18,963 bases of DNA from CAG-533 sp963645165 (GTDB lineage Bacteria > Bacillota_I > Bacilli_A > RF39 > UBA660). Each line of letters opens with the position of its first letter. The first letter of the stretch is position 1. Shown here piece by piece: positions 13,820 to 18,963 of the stretch. Location of the stretch: contig CAVIQT010000045.1 of assembly GCA_963645165.1 (NCBI GenBank), positions 1 to 18,963 on the forward strand, in the 5' to 3' direction. The notes beneath the pieces are model-generated. The model was not told the origin of the DNA and ran no database searches. It was given only the letters and a program-made list of their open reading frames with translations. Position numbers and translations under genes: made by a program.

Positions 13820-14410
13820 GTGGCAAAAGAAGTCGTAAAAAGAATTAAATTACAAATTCCTGCTGGCAAAGCAACACCAGCTCCACCTGTTGGAACTGTT
13901 TTAGGGCCTGCTGGTATTAATTTAGGAGAATTCTGTACAAAATTTAACGATGCATCAAAAGATAAAATGGGAGATATTTTACCTGTTGAAATAACTATTT
14001 TTGATGATCGTACATTTGATTTTGTATTAAAAACTCCACCTGCCGCTTTCCTATTAAAGAAAGTTGCTGGCATTCAAAAAGCATCTAAAAAAGGTGCTAA
14101 TGAAATAGTTGCTACAATTACAAAAGATCAATTACGTCAAATAGCAGAAACAAAAATGCCTGATTTAAATGCCTATACAGTTGAAGATGCAATGAAAATC
14201 ATTGAAGGAACTGCACGTAATATGGGTATTGCTGTTAAAGGCTTAAACGATGCAGAAATGGCTGAACATGCAGCCGAAGCTGCTGAAGCTGAAAAAGAAG
14301 CTGCTAAAAGAGAAGCAGAATTAGAAGCTTTAGAAGAAGAAGTAAAAAATGACAGCGTTGATGTTGAAGTAATCGGCAAAGAAAATACTGAAAACAAAGA
14401 AGAAGAATAA
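13820..14410 (+). CDS. rplK: 50S ribosomal protein L11 with an acidic C-terminal extension
   Basis: L11 forms part of the GTPase-associated centre with 23S rRNA and the L10-L7/L12 stalk. Residues 1-141 are a complete L11: VKRIKLQIPAGKATPAPPVG, GPAGINLGEFCTKFN, TPPAAFLLKKVAG and the C-terminal rRNA-binding part ending VEDAMKIIEGTARNMGIAVKG, where the family normally stops. Here 55 more residues follow, rich in Glu (18) and Ala, beginning as a probable charged helix (EAAEAEKEAAKREAELEAL) and ending in KENTENKEEE. The GTG at 13820 is taken as the start: it follows AAAGGAT by nine bases and gives the usual M-A-K-x-V-V-K opening. An upstream in-frame GTG at 13811 would add MFF and lacks spacing. 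The leader probably responds to L1. Confidence 0.96.
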   Translation: MAKEVVKRIKLQIPAGKATPAPPVGTVLGPAGINLGEFCTKFNDASKDKMGDILPVEITIFDDRTFDFVLKTPPAAFLLKKVAGIQKASKKGANEIVATITKDQLRQIAETKMPDLNAYTVEDAMKIIEGTARNMGIAVKGLNDAEMAEHAAEAAEAEKEAAKREAELEALEEEVKNDSVDVEVIGKENTENKEEE

Positions 14411-14454
14411 AATAAAAAAATATCCGCAATTAACCACGATTGGAGGGAAAGAAA

Positions 14455-15153
14455 ATGAAAAAACTAGGAAAAAAATATGTGGAAGCTTCTAGTAAAGTTG
14501 AAAAAAATAAAGAATATGATATTACTGAAGCAATTAATTTAGTAAAAAACACTAGTATTACTAAATTCGATAGTTCTGTTGAAGTTGCAATGAACCTAAA
14601 CATAGATACTAAAAAATCTGACCAACAATTAAGAGGATCAATTGTTCTTCCTAATGGTACAGGCAAAACAAAGAAAATTTTAGTTCTAGCAAAAGGTGCT
14701 GCTGCTACTGAAGCAAAAGAAGCTGGTGCTGACTACGTTGGAGATGTTGACTTAATAGAAAAAATTTCTAATGAAAACTGGTTTGACTTTGATATAATTA
14801 TTGCTACACCAGAAATGATGCCACAATTAGGTAAAATCGGTAAAGTTTTAGGACCTAAAGGTTTAATGCCTAACCCTAAAACTGGAACTGTTACAGTTAC
14901 ACCTGCCAAAACAGTTGCTGATGTAAAAAAAGGTATGATCGAATACCGTGCTGACTCATTTGGTAATGTACACTCTATTATTGGAAAAGTATCATTTGAT
15001 GAAAAAGCATTAAAAGAAAATTTAACATATTTTGTTAATACAATTATAAAAAACAAACCAACATCTGTTAAAGGCACATTTGTAAAAAGTATAACAATTT
15101 GTACTACTATGGGTCCTGGAATAAGAATTAGTTTAAATTCTTTTGACAGATAA
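14455..15153 (+). CDS. rplA: 50S ribosomal protein L1
   Basis: L1 binds the mobile L1 arm of 23S rRNA near the E site and is also the translational repressor of its own operon in many bacteria. The 233 residues are of normal length and contain KYVEASSKVEKNKEYDITEA at the N-terminus, GTGKTKKILVLAKG, the diagnostic GPKGLMPNPKTGTVT, and VKSITICTTMGPGIRI near the end. The ATG at 14455 is chosen because GGAGGG lies at 14442-14447; an in-frame TTG at 14440 sits on that ribosome site. A 44-base gap separates it from rplK with no promoter, so the two are cotranscribed. The last codons carry the -35 of the rplJ promoter. Confidence 0.98.
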   Translation: MKKLGKKYVEASSKVEKNKEYDITEAINLVKNTSITKFDSSVEVAMNLNIDTKKSDQQLRGSIVLPNGTGKTKKILVLAKGAAATEAKEAGADYVGDVDLIEKISNENWFDFDIIIATPEMMPQLGKIGKVLGPKGLMPNPKTGTVTVTPAKTVADVKKGMIEYRADSFGNVHSIIGKVSFDEKALKENLTYFVNTIIKNKPTSVKGTFVKSITICTTMGPGIRISLNSFDR

Positions 15154-15171
15154 TCAATATTGTTATATACT
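15143..15171 (+). promoter_or_regulatory. Strong promoter of rplJ-rplL inside the rplA 3' end
   Basis: A perfect TTGACA (15143-15148) encodes the Asp/Arg end of L1, and TATACT (15166-15171) follows after exactly 17 bases. Transcription should begin near 15178, just before the L10 leader. Confidence 0.85.
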
Positions 15172-15189
15172 AAAAACGTTAAAAAAACT

Positions 15190-15245
15190 TTTTATCCGAA
15201 GACCGCAGGGGCAAAAAGCTTAATAATCCTGCCGAGGAAGGTTAA
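15190..15245 (+). ncRNA. L10 leader (ribosomal protein autoregulatory element)
   Basis: The block around CCGAAGACCGCAGG and CCTGCCGAGGAAGGTTAA matches the L10 leader RNA found before rplJ-rplL in many Bacteria. GCAGG (15204-15208) pairs with CCTGC (15227-15231), leaving the conserved CCGAAGAC and GAGG flanks as the kink-turn-like region that binds the L10(L12)4 complex. GGAAGGTT (15235-15242) can pair with AACTTTCC (15256-15263), the left arm of the downstream terminator, so protein binding can decide between antitermination and termination. Confidence 0.88.
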
Positions 15246-15255
15246 TAAATAACTC

Positions 15256-15282
15256 TAACTTTCCTTGATGGAAAGTTTTTTT
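15256..15282 (+). terminator. Attenuator terminator of the L10 leader
   Basis: AACTTTCC (15256-15263), loop TTGAT and GGAAAGTT (15269-15276) form a perfect eight-pair stem followed by a T-tract to 15281. It is located 24 bases before rplJ, after the L10 leader. The left arm has the alternative partner GGAAGGTT at 15235-15242. Confidence 0.9.
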
Positions 15283-15305
15283 ATAAAAATATAAAGGAGG
15301 AAAAA

Positions 15306-15797
15306 ATGGCAAGTACAAAAATTCTTGATGCTAAAAAAGAAGTAATAAATGAAATATCAGATAAAATTAAAAACTCTGAATCAGTAGTATTATTCTCTTA
15401 TCAAGGTTTAACTGTTGCTGAAATGGCAGATTTAAGAAATAAAGTTAAAGATGCTAATGGTGAAGTAAAGATCTATAAAAATACTTTAGTAAAAAGAGCA
15501 ACAGATAGTCTAAACTTAGACTTAACATCTGACCTTGAAGGACCTAATGCAATCTTATTTGGTAAAGAATTATTAGAACCAATTAAAGCATTAAGCAAAT
15601 TCACAAAAGATCATAAGTGTGCTGAAATTCGCTCTGGAATTATTAATGGTGAAGTTGTTAATAACTCTGTTATTAATGAATACGCTAGTATTCCATCAAT
15701 GGAAGGCTTACTTACTATGCTTGCAGGTGGTATGATAGAACACGTTAAAAATCTATCTATAGCATTAAACTTATATGCTGAAGGATTAGAAAAGTAA
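15306..15797 (+). CDS. rplJ: 50S ribosomal protein L10
   Basis: L10 anchors the L7/L12 dimers on the ribosomal stalk and binds its own leader RNA as a complex with L12. The 163 residues show the rRNA-binding domain (ESVVLFSYQGLTVAEMADLR, VKIYKNTLVKRA, GPNAILFG) and the C-terminal helix that holds L7/L12 (IPSMEGLLTMLAGGMIEHVK, ALNLYAEGLEK). The ribosome site AAAGGAGG lies just before the ATG. It is preceded by the L10 leader and attenuator, so expression follows the amount of free L10-L12, and it is followed 25 bases later by rplL. Confidence 0.97.
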   Translation: MASTKILDAKKEVINEISDKIKNSESVVLFSYQGLTVAEMADLRNKVKDANGEVKIYKNTLVKRATDSLNLDLTSDLEGPNAILFGKELLEPIKALSKFTKDHKCAEIRSGIINGEVVNNSVINEYASIPSMEGLLTMLAGGMIEHVKNLSIALNLYAEGLEK

Positions 15798-15822
15798 TTT
15801 AAAAAGGAAAGGAAAGATTATA

Positions 15823-16188
15823 ATGGCTAAAATTACAAAAGAAGATTTTATTAATTCATTAAAAGAAATGACTATTCTTGAAGTAAAAGAATTAGTAGAT
15901 GCAATGAAGGAGGAATTTGGAGTAGATCCATCTGCTGTAGCTGTTGCTGCTGCACCTGTTGCTGCTGCTGAAGAAGGTCCTTCAACAAAAACTGTTGTAT
16001 TAAAAGATGCTGGAGCTGCTAAAATTGGCGTAATTAAAGTAATTCGTGAAATTACAGGCTTAGGCTTAGTAGAAGCTAAAGGCGTTGCTGACAATGGTGG
16101 TAACATTAAAGAAAACGTTTCTCTAGATGAAGCAAATCAAATCAAAGCTAAACTAGAAGAAGCTGGCGCTACTGTAGAATTAGTTTAA
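15823..16188 (+). CDS. rplL: 50S ribosomal protein L7/L12
   Basis: L7/L12 is the multicopy stalk protein that recruits and stimulates translation GTPases. The 121 residues comprise the N-terminal dimerisation domain (1-32), the Ala-rich hinge (VAVAAAPVAAAEEG at about 45-58) and the globular C-terminal domain with KIGVIKVIREITGLGLVEAK and ENVSLDEANQIKAKLEEAGA. The spacing from rplJ and the AAAGGAAAGG ribosome site indicate one transcript. A strong terminator follows directly. rpoB and rpoC, which usually come next in Bacillota, are not present in the remaining 2.7 kb. Confidence 0.98.
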   Translation: MAKITKEDFINSLKEMTILEVKELVDAMKEEFGVDPSAVAVAAAPVAAAEEGPSTKTVVLKDAGAAKIGVIKVIREITGLGLVEAKGVADNGGNIKENVSLDEANQIKAKLEEAGATVELV

Positions 16189-16192
16189 TCTT

Positions 16193-16218
16193 AAAAAGCC
16201 TCATTATGAGGTTTTTTT
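16193..16218 (+). terminator. Rho-independent terminator after rplL
   Basis: CCTCA (16199-16203), loop TTA and TGAGG (16207-16211) form the core stem, extended by A5/T pairs on either side and ending in TTTTTTT. The flanking A-tract means it may also act on transcription from the other strand. Confidence 0.88.
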
Positions 16219-16233
16219 GTTTATGAAAATCTA

Positions 16234-16262
16234 TTGCTTAAAAAGTAAATAATAGTTATAAT
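16234..16262 (+). promoter_or_regulatory. Promoter of the small membrane-protein operon
   Basis: TTGCTT (16234-16239) and TATAAT (16257-16262) are exactly 17 bases apart. Transcription should start near 16269, with AAGAAAGGG as the ribosome site for the 53-residue gene. Confidence 0.75.
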
Positions 16263-16286
16263 AAAAAGTATAAGAAAGGGAATAAA

Positions 16287-16448
16287 ATGAAATTAAATAA
16301 TAAAGGTTGGGGATACCAAATGATGACACTTTTAATGAGCATTTTAATTGGCTTTTTATTATTAGCCTCATATTACATATATAATTATTACGATAAAATG
16401 ATAGAAAATATACATCAGTCGGACTATATTATAAAAGGAGTAAAATGA
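16287..16448 (+). CDS. Pilin-like membrane microprotein, 53 aa
   Basis: An ATG at 16287, preceded by GAAAGGGA, opens a frame of 53 codons ending in TGA at 16446-16448, which overlaps the next ATG as ATGA. The sequence begins MKLNNKGWGYQMMTLLMSIL and continues with a single hydrophobic helix (to about residue 35) and a short polar tail. A basic leader, then KG followed by an aromatic residue and a long hydrophobic helix, resembles a type IV prepilin start (KG|F/W). However, Met stands at mature position 5 in place of the usual Glu. It may be a pseudopilin-like or simply a small membrane protein. A good promoter, a ribosome site and overlap with the next gene support it as a real gene. No function is known. 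Confidence 0.65.
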   Translation: MKLNNKGWGYQMMTLLMSILIGFLLLASYYIYNYYDKMIENIHQSDYIIKGVK

Positions 16449-16789
16449 AAAAGACATCAATATTATTAGTAATTATAACAATTTTAATTGTATGTACATT
16501 AACATTTATAGGTTTAAAATTAAAAAAACAAAATGAGCCATATTCCAAATTAGAAGAAACTCTAAAATTTAATGCCGAAAGCATGATTGGAGCAAATCCT
16601 AGTTTAATTAAAGAACTAAATAATCTAATAACCTTATCATCACTTAAAGAAAATGGTTATGAAGTAGACTTAAGTGTTAATAATGACACCTGTGATGGCT
16701 ATGTTATTATTGAAAAACAAGGCCAAGTATTAAAGTATAACCCCTTTATAAAATGCCAAAAATATGAAACTAAAGGATATACTAAATAA
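16445..16789 (+). CDS. Membrane-anchored extracytoplasmic protein of unknown function, 114 aa
   Basis: One membrane helix lies near the N-terminus (about 5-25) after MKKT, leaving some 85 residues outside the cell. The outer part is helical to about residue 70. It then shows NNDTCDGYVIIEKQGQVLKY and PFIKCQKYETKGY, with C83 and C104 probably forming a disulfide. This 'C.GYv......y.pfIkC..Y.T.GY' ending recurs in small secreted or pilin-like proteins of uncultured gut Bacilli; that recollection has not been checked here. AAAAGGAG precedes the ATG, which overlaps the stop of the 53-residue gene by four bases. The two are probably made together and may form a membrane complex. Confidence 0.7.
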   Translation: MKKTSILLVIITILIVCTLTFIGLKLKKQNEPYSKLEETLKFNAESMIGANPSLIKELNNLITLSSLKENGYEVDLSVNNDTCDGYVIIEKQGQVLKYNPFIKCQKYETKGYTK

Positions 16790-16819
16790 CTAATATATTA
16801 CTTAAGGAGGATATAACTA

Positions 16820-17068
16820 ATGGATCTTATAGTCTTTATTATATTTATAGGTATTTGTTTATTTTTAACTATCCTTAAAGTTCCTACATCTAGCCCTAAA
16901 AATAGCGATAAAAAGATAGATAGAGAACTAGAAGAAGAAATGGAAAATCTAGAACTAGAAGAATGGCAAAAAGAATTAGTTAGAGAAGGTAGATTCTCAC
17001 CAACTTCATTTGGATCTAAAGCAAATGATGATCTAGATGATAATTCCTACTATAAAGATGATGAATAG
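16820..17068 (+). CDS. Small acidic single-pass membrane protein, 82 aa
   Basis: An N-terminal membrane helix (about 2-20, MDLIVFIIFIGICLFLTILK) is followed by a strongly charged, largely helical cytoplasmic or extracellular tail (EELEEEMENLELEEWQ class of sequence; here ELEEEMENLELEEWQKELVR) and an acidic end (NDDLDDNSYYKDDE). I do not recognise a named family. AAGGAGG at 16804-16810 precedes the ATG. The gap of 30 bases from the previous gene has no promoter or terminator, so it belongs to the same transcript. The next gene in line is the dead phosphoesterase, which retains its own AAGGAG site. Confidence 0.6.
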   Translation: MDLIVFIIFIGICLFLTILKVPTSSPKNSDKKIDRELEEEMENLELEEWQKELVREGRFSPTSFGSKANDDLDDNSYYKDDE

Positions 17069-17103
17069 TTAATATAAACTAATTTAAATTAAGGAGTCTA
17101 ACT

Positions 17104-17675
17104 ATGATTTATATAACTGGAGATAAACATGCTGATTTTAAAGAAGTTACCTATTTTTGTTATGATAACAATACAACCAAAGAAGATATCTTAATTATCC
17201 TATGAGATGCTGGAATAAACTATTATGCTACTAAGAAGGATAATCTTTTAAAAGATAGTTTACTACAATATCCAATAACATTTTTCTGCATACATGGAAA
17301 CCATGAAGAAATGAAGAAAATATTAAAACTTATAAAACAAAGAAATTCCATAATGGAATAGTTTATTATGAAGAAGAATATCCTAATATATTATTTATTT
17401 GCTTAAGATGGCGAAATATATGATTTTAATAACCATAAAGTACTAGTAATTGGAGGCGCCTAAGTGTTGATAAATATTATAGGCTAACTCATGGATATAA
17501 CTGGTATGAAAGAAAGCAACCAAATGATATAACCAAAAATAAGATAAAAAGTGTATTAAGAAAATTAGATAATAAAATAGATATTATTTTATCCCATACA
17601 TGTCCCTATAAATACTTACCAAGAGAAATGTTTTTAAGTGGAATAGACCAAAGTACCATAGATAACTCTACCTAA
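17104..17675 (+). pseudogene. Decayed calcineurin-like metallophosphoesterase
   Basis: From the ATG at 17104 (AAGGAG upstream) the frame reads MIYITGDKHADFKEV...EDILIIL, then TGA at 17203-17205 where the family has the Gly of LGDAG, then DAGINYYATKKDNLLKDSLL and the metal motif FFCIHGNHEE. The homology then moves to another frame near 17316 (KTYKTKKFHNGIVYYEEEYP), back near 17401 (DGEIYDFNNHKVLVIGGA), and again after a TAA at 17461 (SVDKYYRLTHGYNWYE, then IDIILSHTCPYKYLPREMFL). It ends at 17675 after SGIDQSTIDNST. The C-terminal GHxH metal motif expected of this fold is missing. At least three frame changes plus the truncation show the gene is dead, although GDxH, GNHE and the SHTCP motif remain recognisable. 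Confidence 0.85.
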
Positions 17676-17700
17676 TACTAAAGAATATTTTAGAAAATAA

Positions 17701-17709
17701 TGATATAAT
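17701..17709 (+). promoter_or_regulatory. Possible extended -10 promoter for the HipA-like gene
   Basis: TGATATAAT is a perfect extended -10, 28 bases before the start codon and beyond the end of the pseudogene homology. No convincing -35 is present. It could keep the kinase gene expressed independently of the decayed upstream gene. Confidence 0.45.
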
Positions 17710-17737
17710 AGTATATAGAAAAGGAGATGATTTTCCT

Positions 17738-18928
17738 ATGAAATGTACTTTAATGAATAAAAATATAGAGGTATTAGTCGCTGAGTATGATTCTGCTACA
17801 GGTGTGTTTACTAAAATCTATGATGTGTATAACATTGACTATGCACCATACATATTAAAAAGTTTCTATATGAGCGACGATATTAATGATACTCCATTTA
17901 GAACCAATTTAAGTGAGTGGTTCAAAGGAAGAGGAATACCATCTTGGAGAGATAAACTAGACTTATTACTACATAGGCTTAATATAAATGCTCCATGTGA
18001 ATTATTAGACAAAGCATTTGGATTGTCATTATCAGATCAATATTGGTTAAAGCCAGTTGGTACAGATATTAAATATGAAGATATAAATTTCTTTGATAAT
18101 GATTTTGATTATGCAGAATTTATGGAAGCGTCGTTATCTAAAAATAGTAAGATGATACAAAATGTTTCATCACTTAAAACTCCAAATAATACTACTGATG
18201 GAATGTTAAAAAAAGCATGGATTATTGAAGGTGGAATTAGATACTTATTAAAAGGTGGTTATAAGAATGAGACATTACAACCTTTTAATGAAGTACTTGC
18301 AACCGAAATATGTAAAAGACTTGGTTTTGATCATGTAGAATATACACTTGATACTTATAAAGATACAGTTGTATCAAAATGTCCTTGTTTCATAACAAAG
18401 GATACAGAACTAATTACTTGTAATCAAATAAGAAATGATATGAAAAGACATGATAATATCGAAGATTATGAAGAATATATTAAAAAGTTAGAATCAGAAG
18501 GAATAAAAGATGTAAGAACAAAAATAGAAAATATGTATATCTTAGACTTTCTAATTATGAATGAAGATAGACATCTTAATAATTTTGGAATAATAAGAGA
18601 TGTTAACACTTTAAAATGGTTAGATGTTGCTCCAATATTTGATAATGGGCAAAGTTTAAATATTGAATACTATGATGAAGAAGAATTACATATAACTGGT
18701 GAAGGTAAATTATTTTATGAAGTTAAACCTTTTGATGAAATAATAAAAATAGTAAAAGATATTAAAAGAATAGATGTAAGTAAATTAGAAGGATTACCAG
18801 AATGGTTTGATGATTTATTGCATCAATATCAACATTTAACAGGATATTCAGATACTAGAATTAATAGATTATGTATTTTATTAAATAGACAAATAAATAA
18901 GTTAAAAAGACTAGTAGAGCAAGAATAA
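17738..18928 (+). CDS. HipA-like serine/threonine kinase-fold protein, 396 aa
   Basis: The C-terminal part carries HipA-type kinase motifs: YLLKGGY near 170-175 with K172 as the likely ATP-binding lysine, EVLATEICKRLGFDHVEY (185-202), the catalytic loop MNEDRHLNNFG at 274-284 with D277 and N282, and the metal-binding APIFDNGQS with D302. HipA in E. coli phosphorylates glutamyl-tRNA synthetase and is held in check by HipB. Here the N-terminal 150 residues do not resemble HipA's usual domain, and no HipB-like DNA-binding protein is adjacent, so the target and control are unknown. AAGGAGAT precedes the ATG. The neighbour is the dead phosphoesterase. The protein appears intact and full-length. 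Whether it is a toxin, a regulator or a defence protein cannot be decided from the sequence. Confidence 0.8.
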   Translation: MKCTLMNKNIEVLVAEYDSATGVFTKIYDVYNIDYAPYILKSFYMSDDINDTPFRTNLSEWFKGRGIPSWRDKLDLLLHRLNINAPCELLDKAFGLSLSDQYWLKPVGTDIKYEDINFFDNDFDYAEFMEASLSKNSKMIQNVSSLKTPNNTTDGMLKKAWIIEGGIRYLLKGGYKNETLQPFNEVLATEICKRLGFDHVEYTLDTYKDTVVSKCPCFITKDTELITCNQIRNDMKRHDNIEDYEEYIKKLESEGIKDVRTKIENMYILDFLIMNEDRHLNNFGIIRDVNTLKWLDVAPIFDNGQSLNIEYYDEEELHITGEGKLFYEVKPFDEIIKIVKDIKRIDVSKLEGLPEWFDDLLHQYQHLTGYSDTRINRLCILLNRQINKLKRLVEQE

Positions 18929-18963
18929 ATTTAATTCCAATCGTAAAGTGCACAAGTAAGTGC

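Noticed and set aside
17203..17205. In-frame TGA at a position where the phosphoesterase family has glycine, suggesting TGA recoding.
   Set aside because: The same gene also has several frame changes and a missing C-terminus, while other genes here use TGA as a true stop and TGG for tryptophan. It is simple decay.
17738..18928. A complete HipBA toxin-antitoxin module.
   Set aside because: No HipB-like helix-turn-helix gene is next to the kinase on either strand. Only 35 bases follow it in the window.
18929..18963. GTGCAC and a second AAGTGC at the window's end as a possible repeat or attachment site.
   Set aside because: Too short, and the flank is cut off by the window edge.

Overview
The window is very AT-rich DNA (about 30% G+C by eye) from a low-GC Gram-positive bacterium that uses the standard code: TGA ends several genes and tryptophan is TGG. 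The gene order mrnC - rlmB - sigma-H-like factor - secE - nusG - rplK - rplA - rplJ - rplL is the Bacillota (Bacilli/Clostridia) arrangement. Strong Shine-Dalgarno sites, the AT bias and small pilin-like membrane proteins of a kind I associate with uncultured gut Bacilli (RF39/RFN20-like groups) suggest a commensal of that sort. This placement is an inference. Every supported gene lies on the + strand.

Layout. 1-3817: the tail of an FtsX-type ABC permease, a helical protein of unknown function, a PduL-type phosphotransacylase, the tRNA dihydrouridine synthase DusB, and a two-gene unit (zinc-ribbon/membrane/OB-fold protein plus an unknown protein) closed by a terminator. 3818-6815: uvrA with its own promoter and a 100-base leader. 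6816-8992: a small membrane protein of the YvlD/phage-holin family, lgt and a thioredoxin-reductase-like flavoprotein, driven by one promoter and closed by a palindromic terminator. 9046-10630: a collagen-like protein of strikingly different base composition, followed 6 bases later by a TPR-containing glycosyltransferase whose terminator overlaps its own 3' end. 10629-16218: the RNA-processing, transcription and ribosomal cluster, with an HNH-type gene lodged between nusG and rplK, an L1-type leader before rplK and an L10 leader attenuator before rplJ. 16219-18963: an accessory stretch with three small membrane-protein genes, a decayed metallophosphoesterase and an intact HipA-like kinase.

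The core genes work together in stable-RNA maturation (MrnC, RlmB), transcription (sigma factor, NusG), protein export (SecE, Lgt) and the ribosomal stalk and L1 arm (L11, L1, L10, L7/L12). Regulation can be read directly: seven promoters of the form TTGNNN-17-TATNNT, several rho-independent terminators, and two ribosomal-protein leaders.

The observations most worth following are the 55-residue acidic extension on L11, the collagen/glycosyltransferase pair, the HNH gene at the nusG-rplK junction, transcripts whose leader seems to be little more than a GGTGAT ribosome site, the thioredoxin reductase lacking the usual NADPH-binding arginines, and the orphan HipA-like kinase beside a dead phosphoesterase. 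No CRISPR array, tRNA, rRNA or insertion sequence was found, and I see no clearly new multi-gene system.
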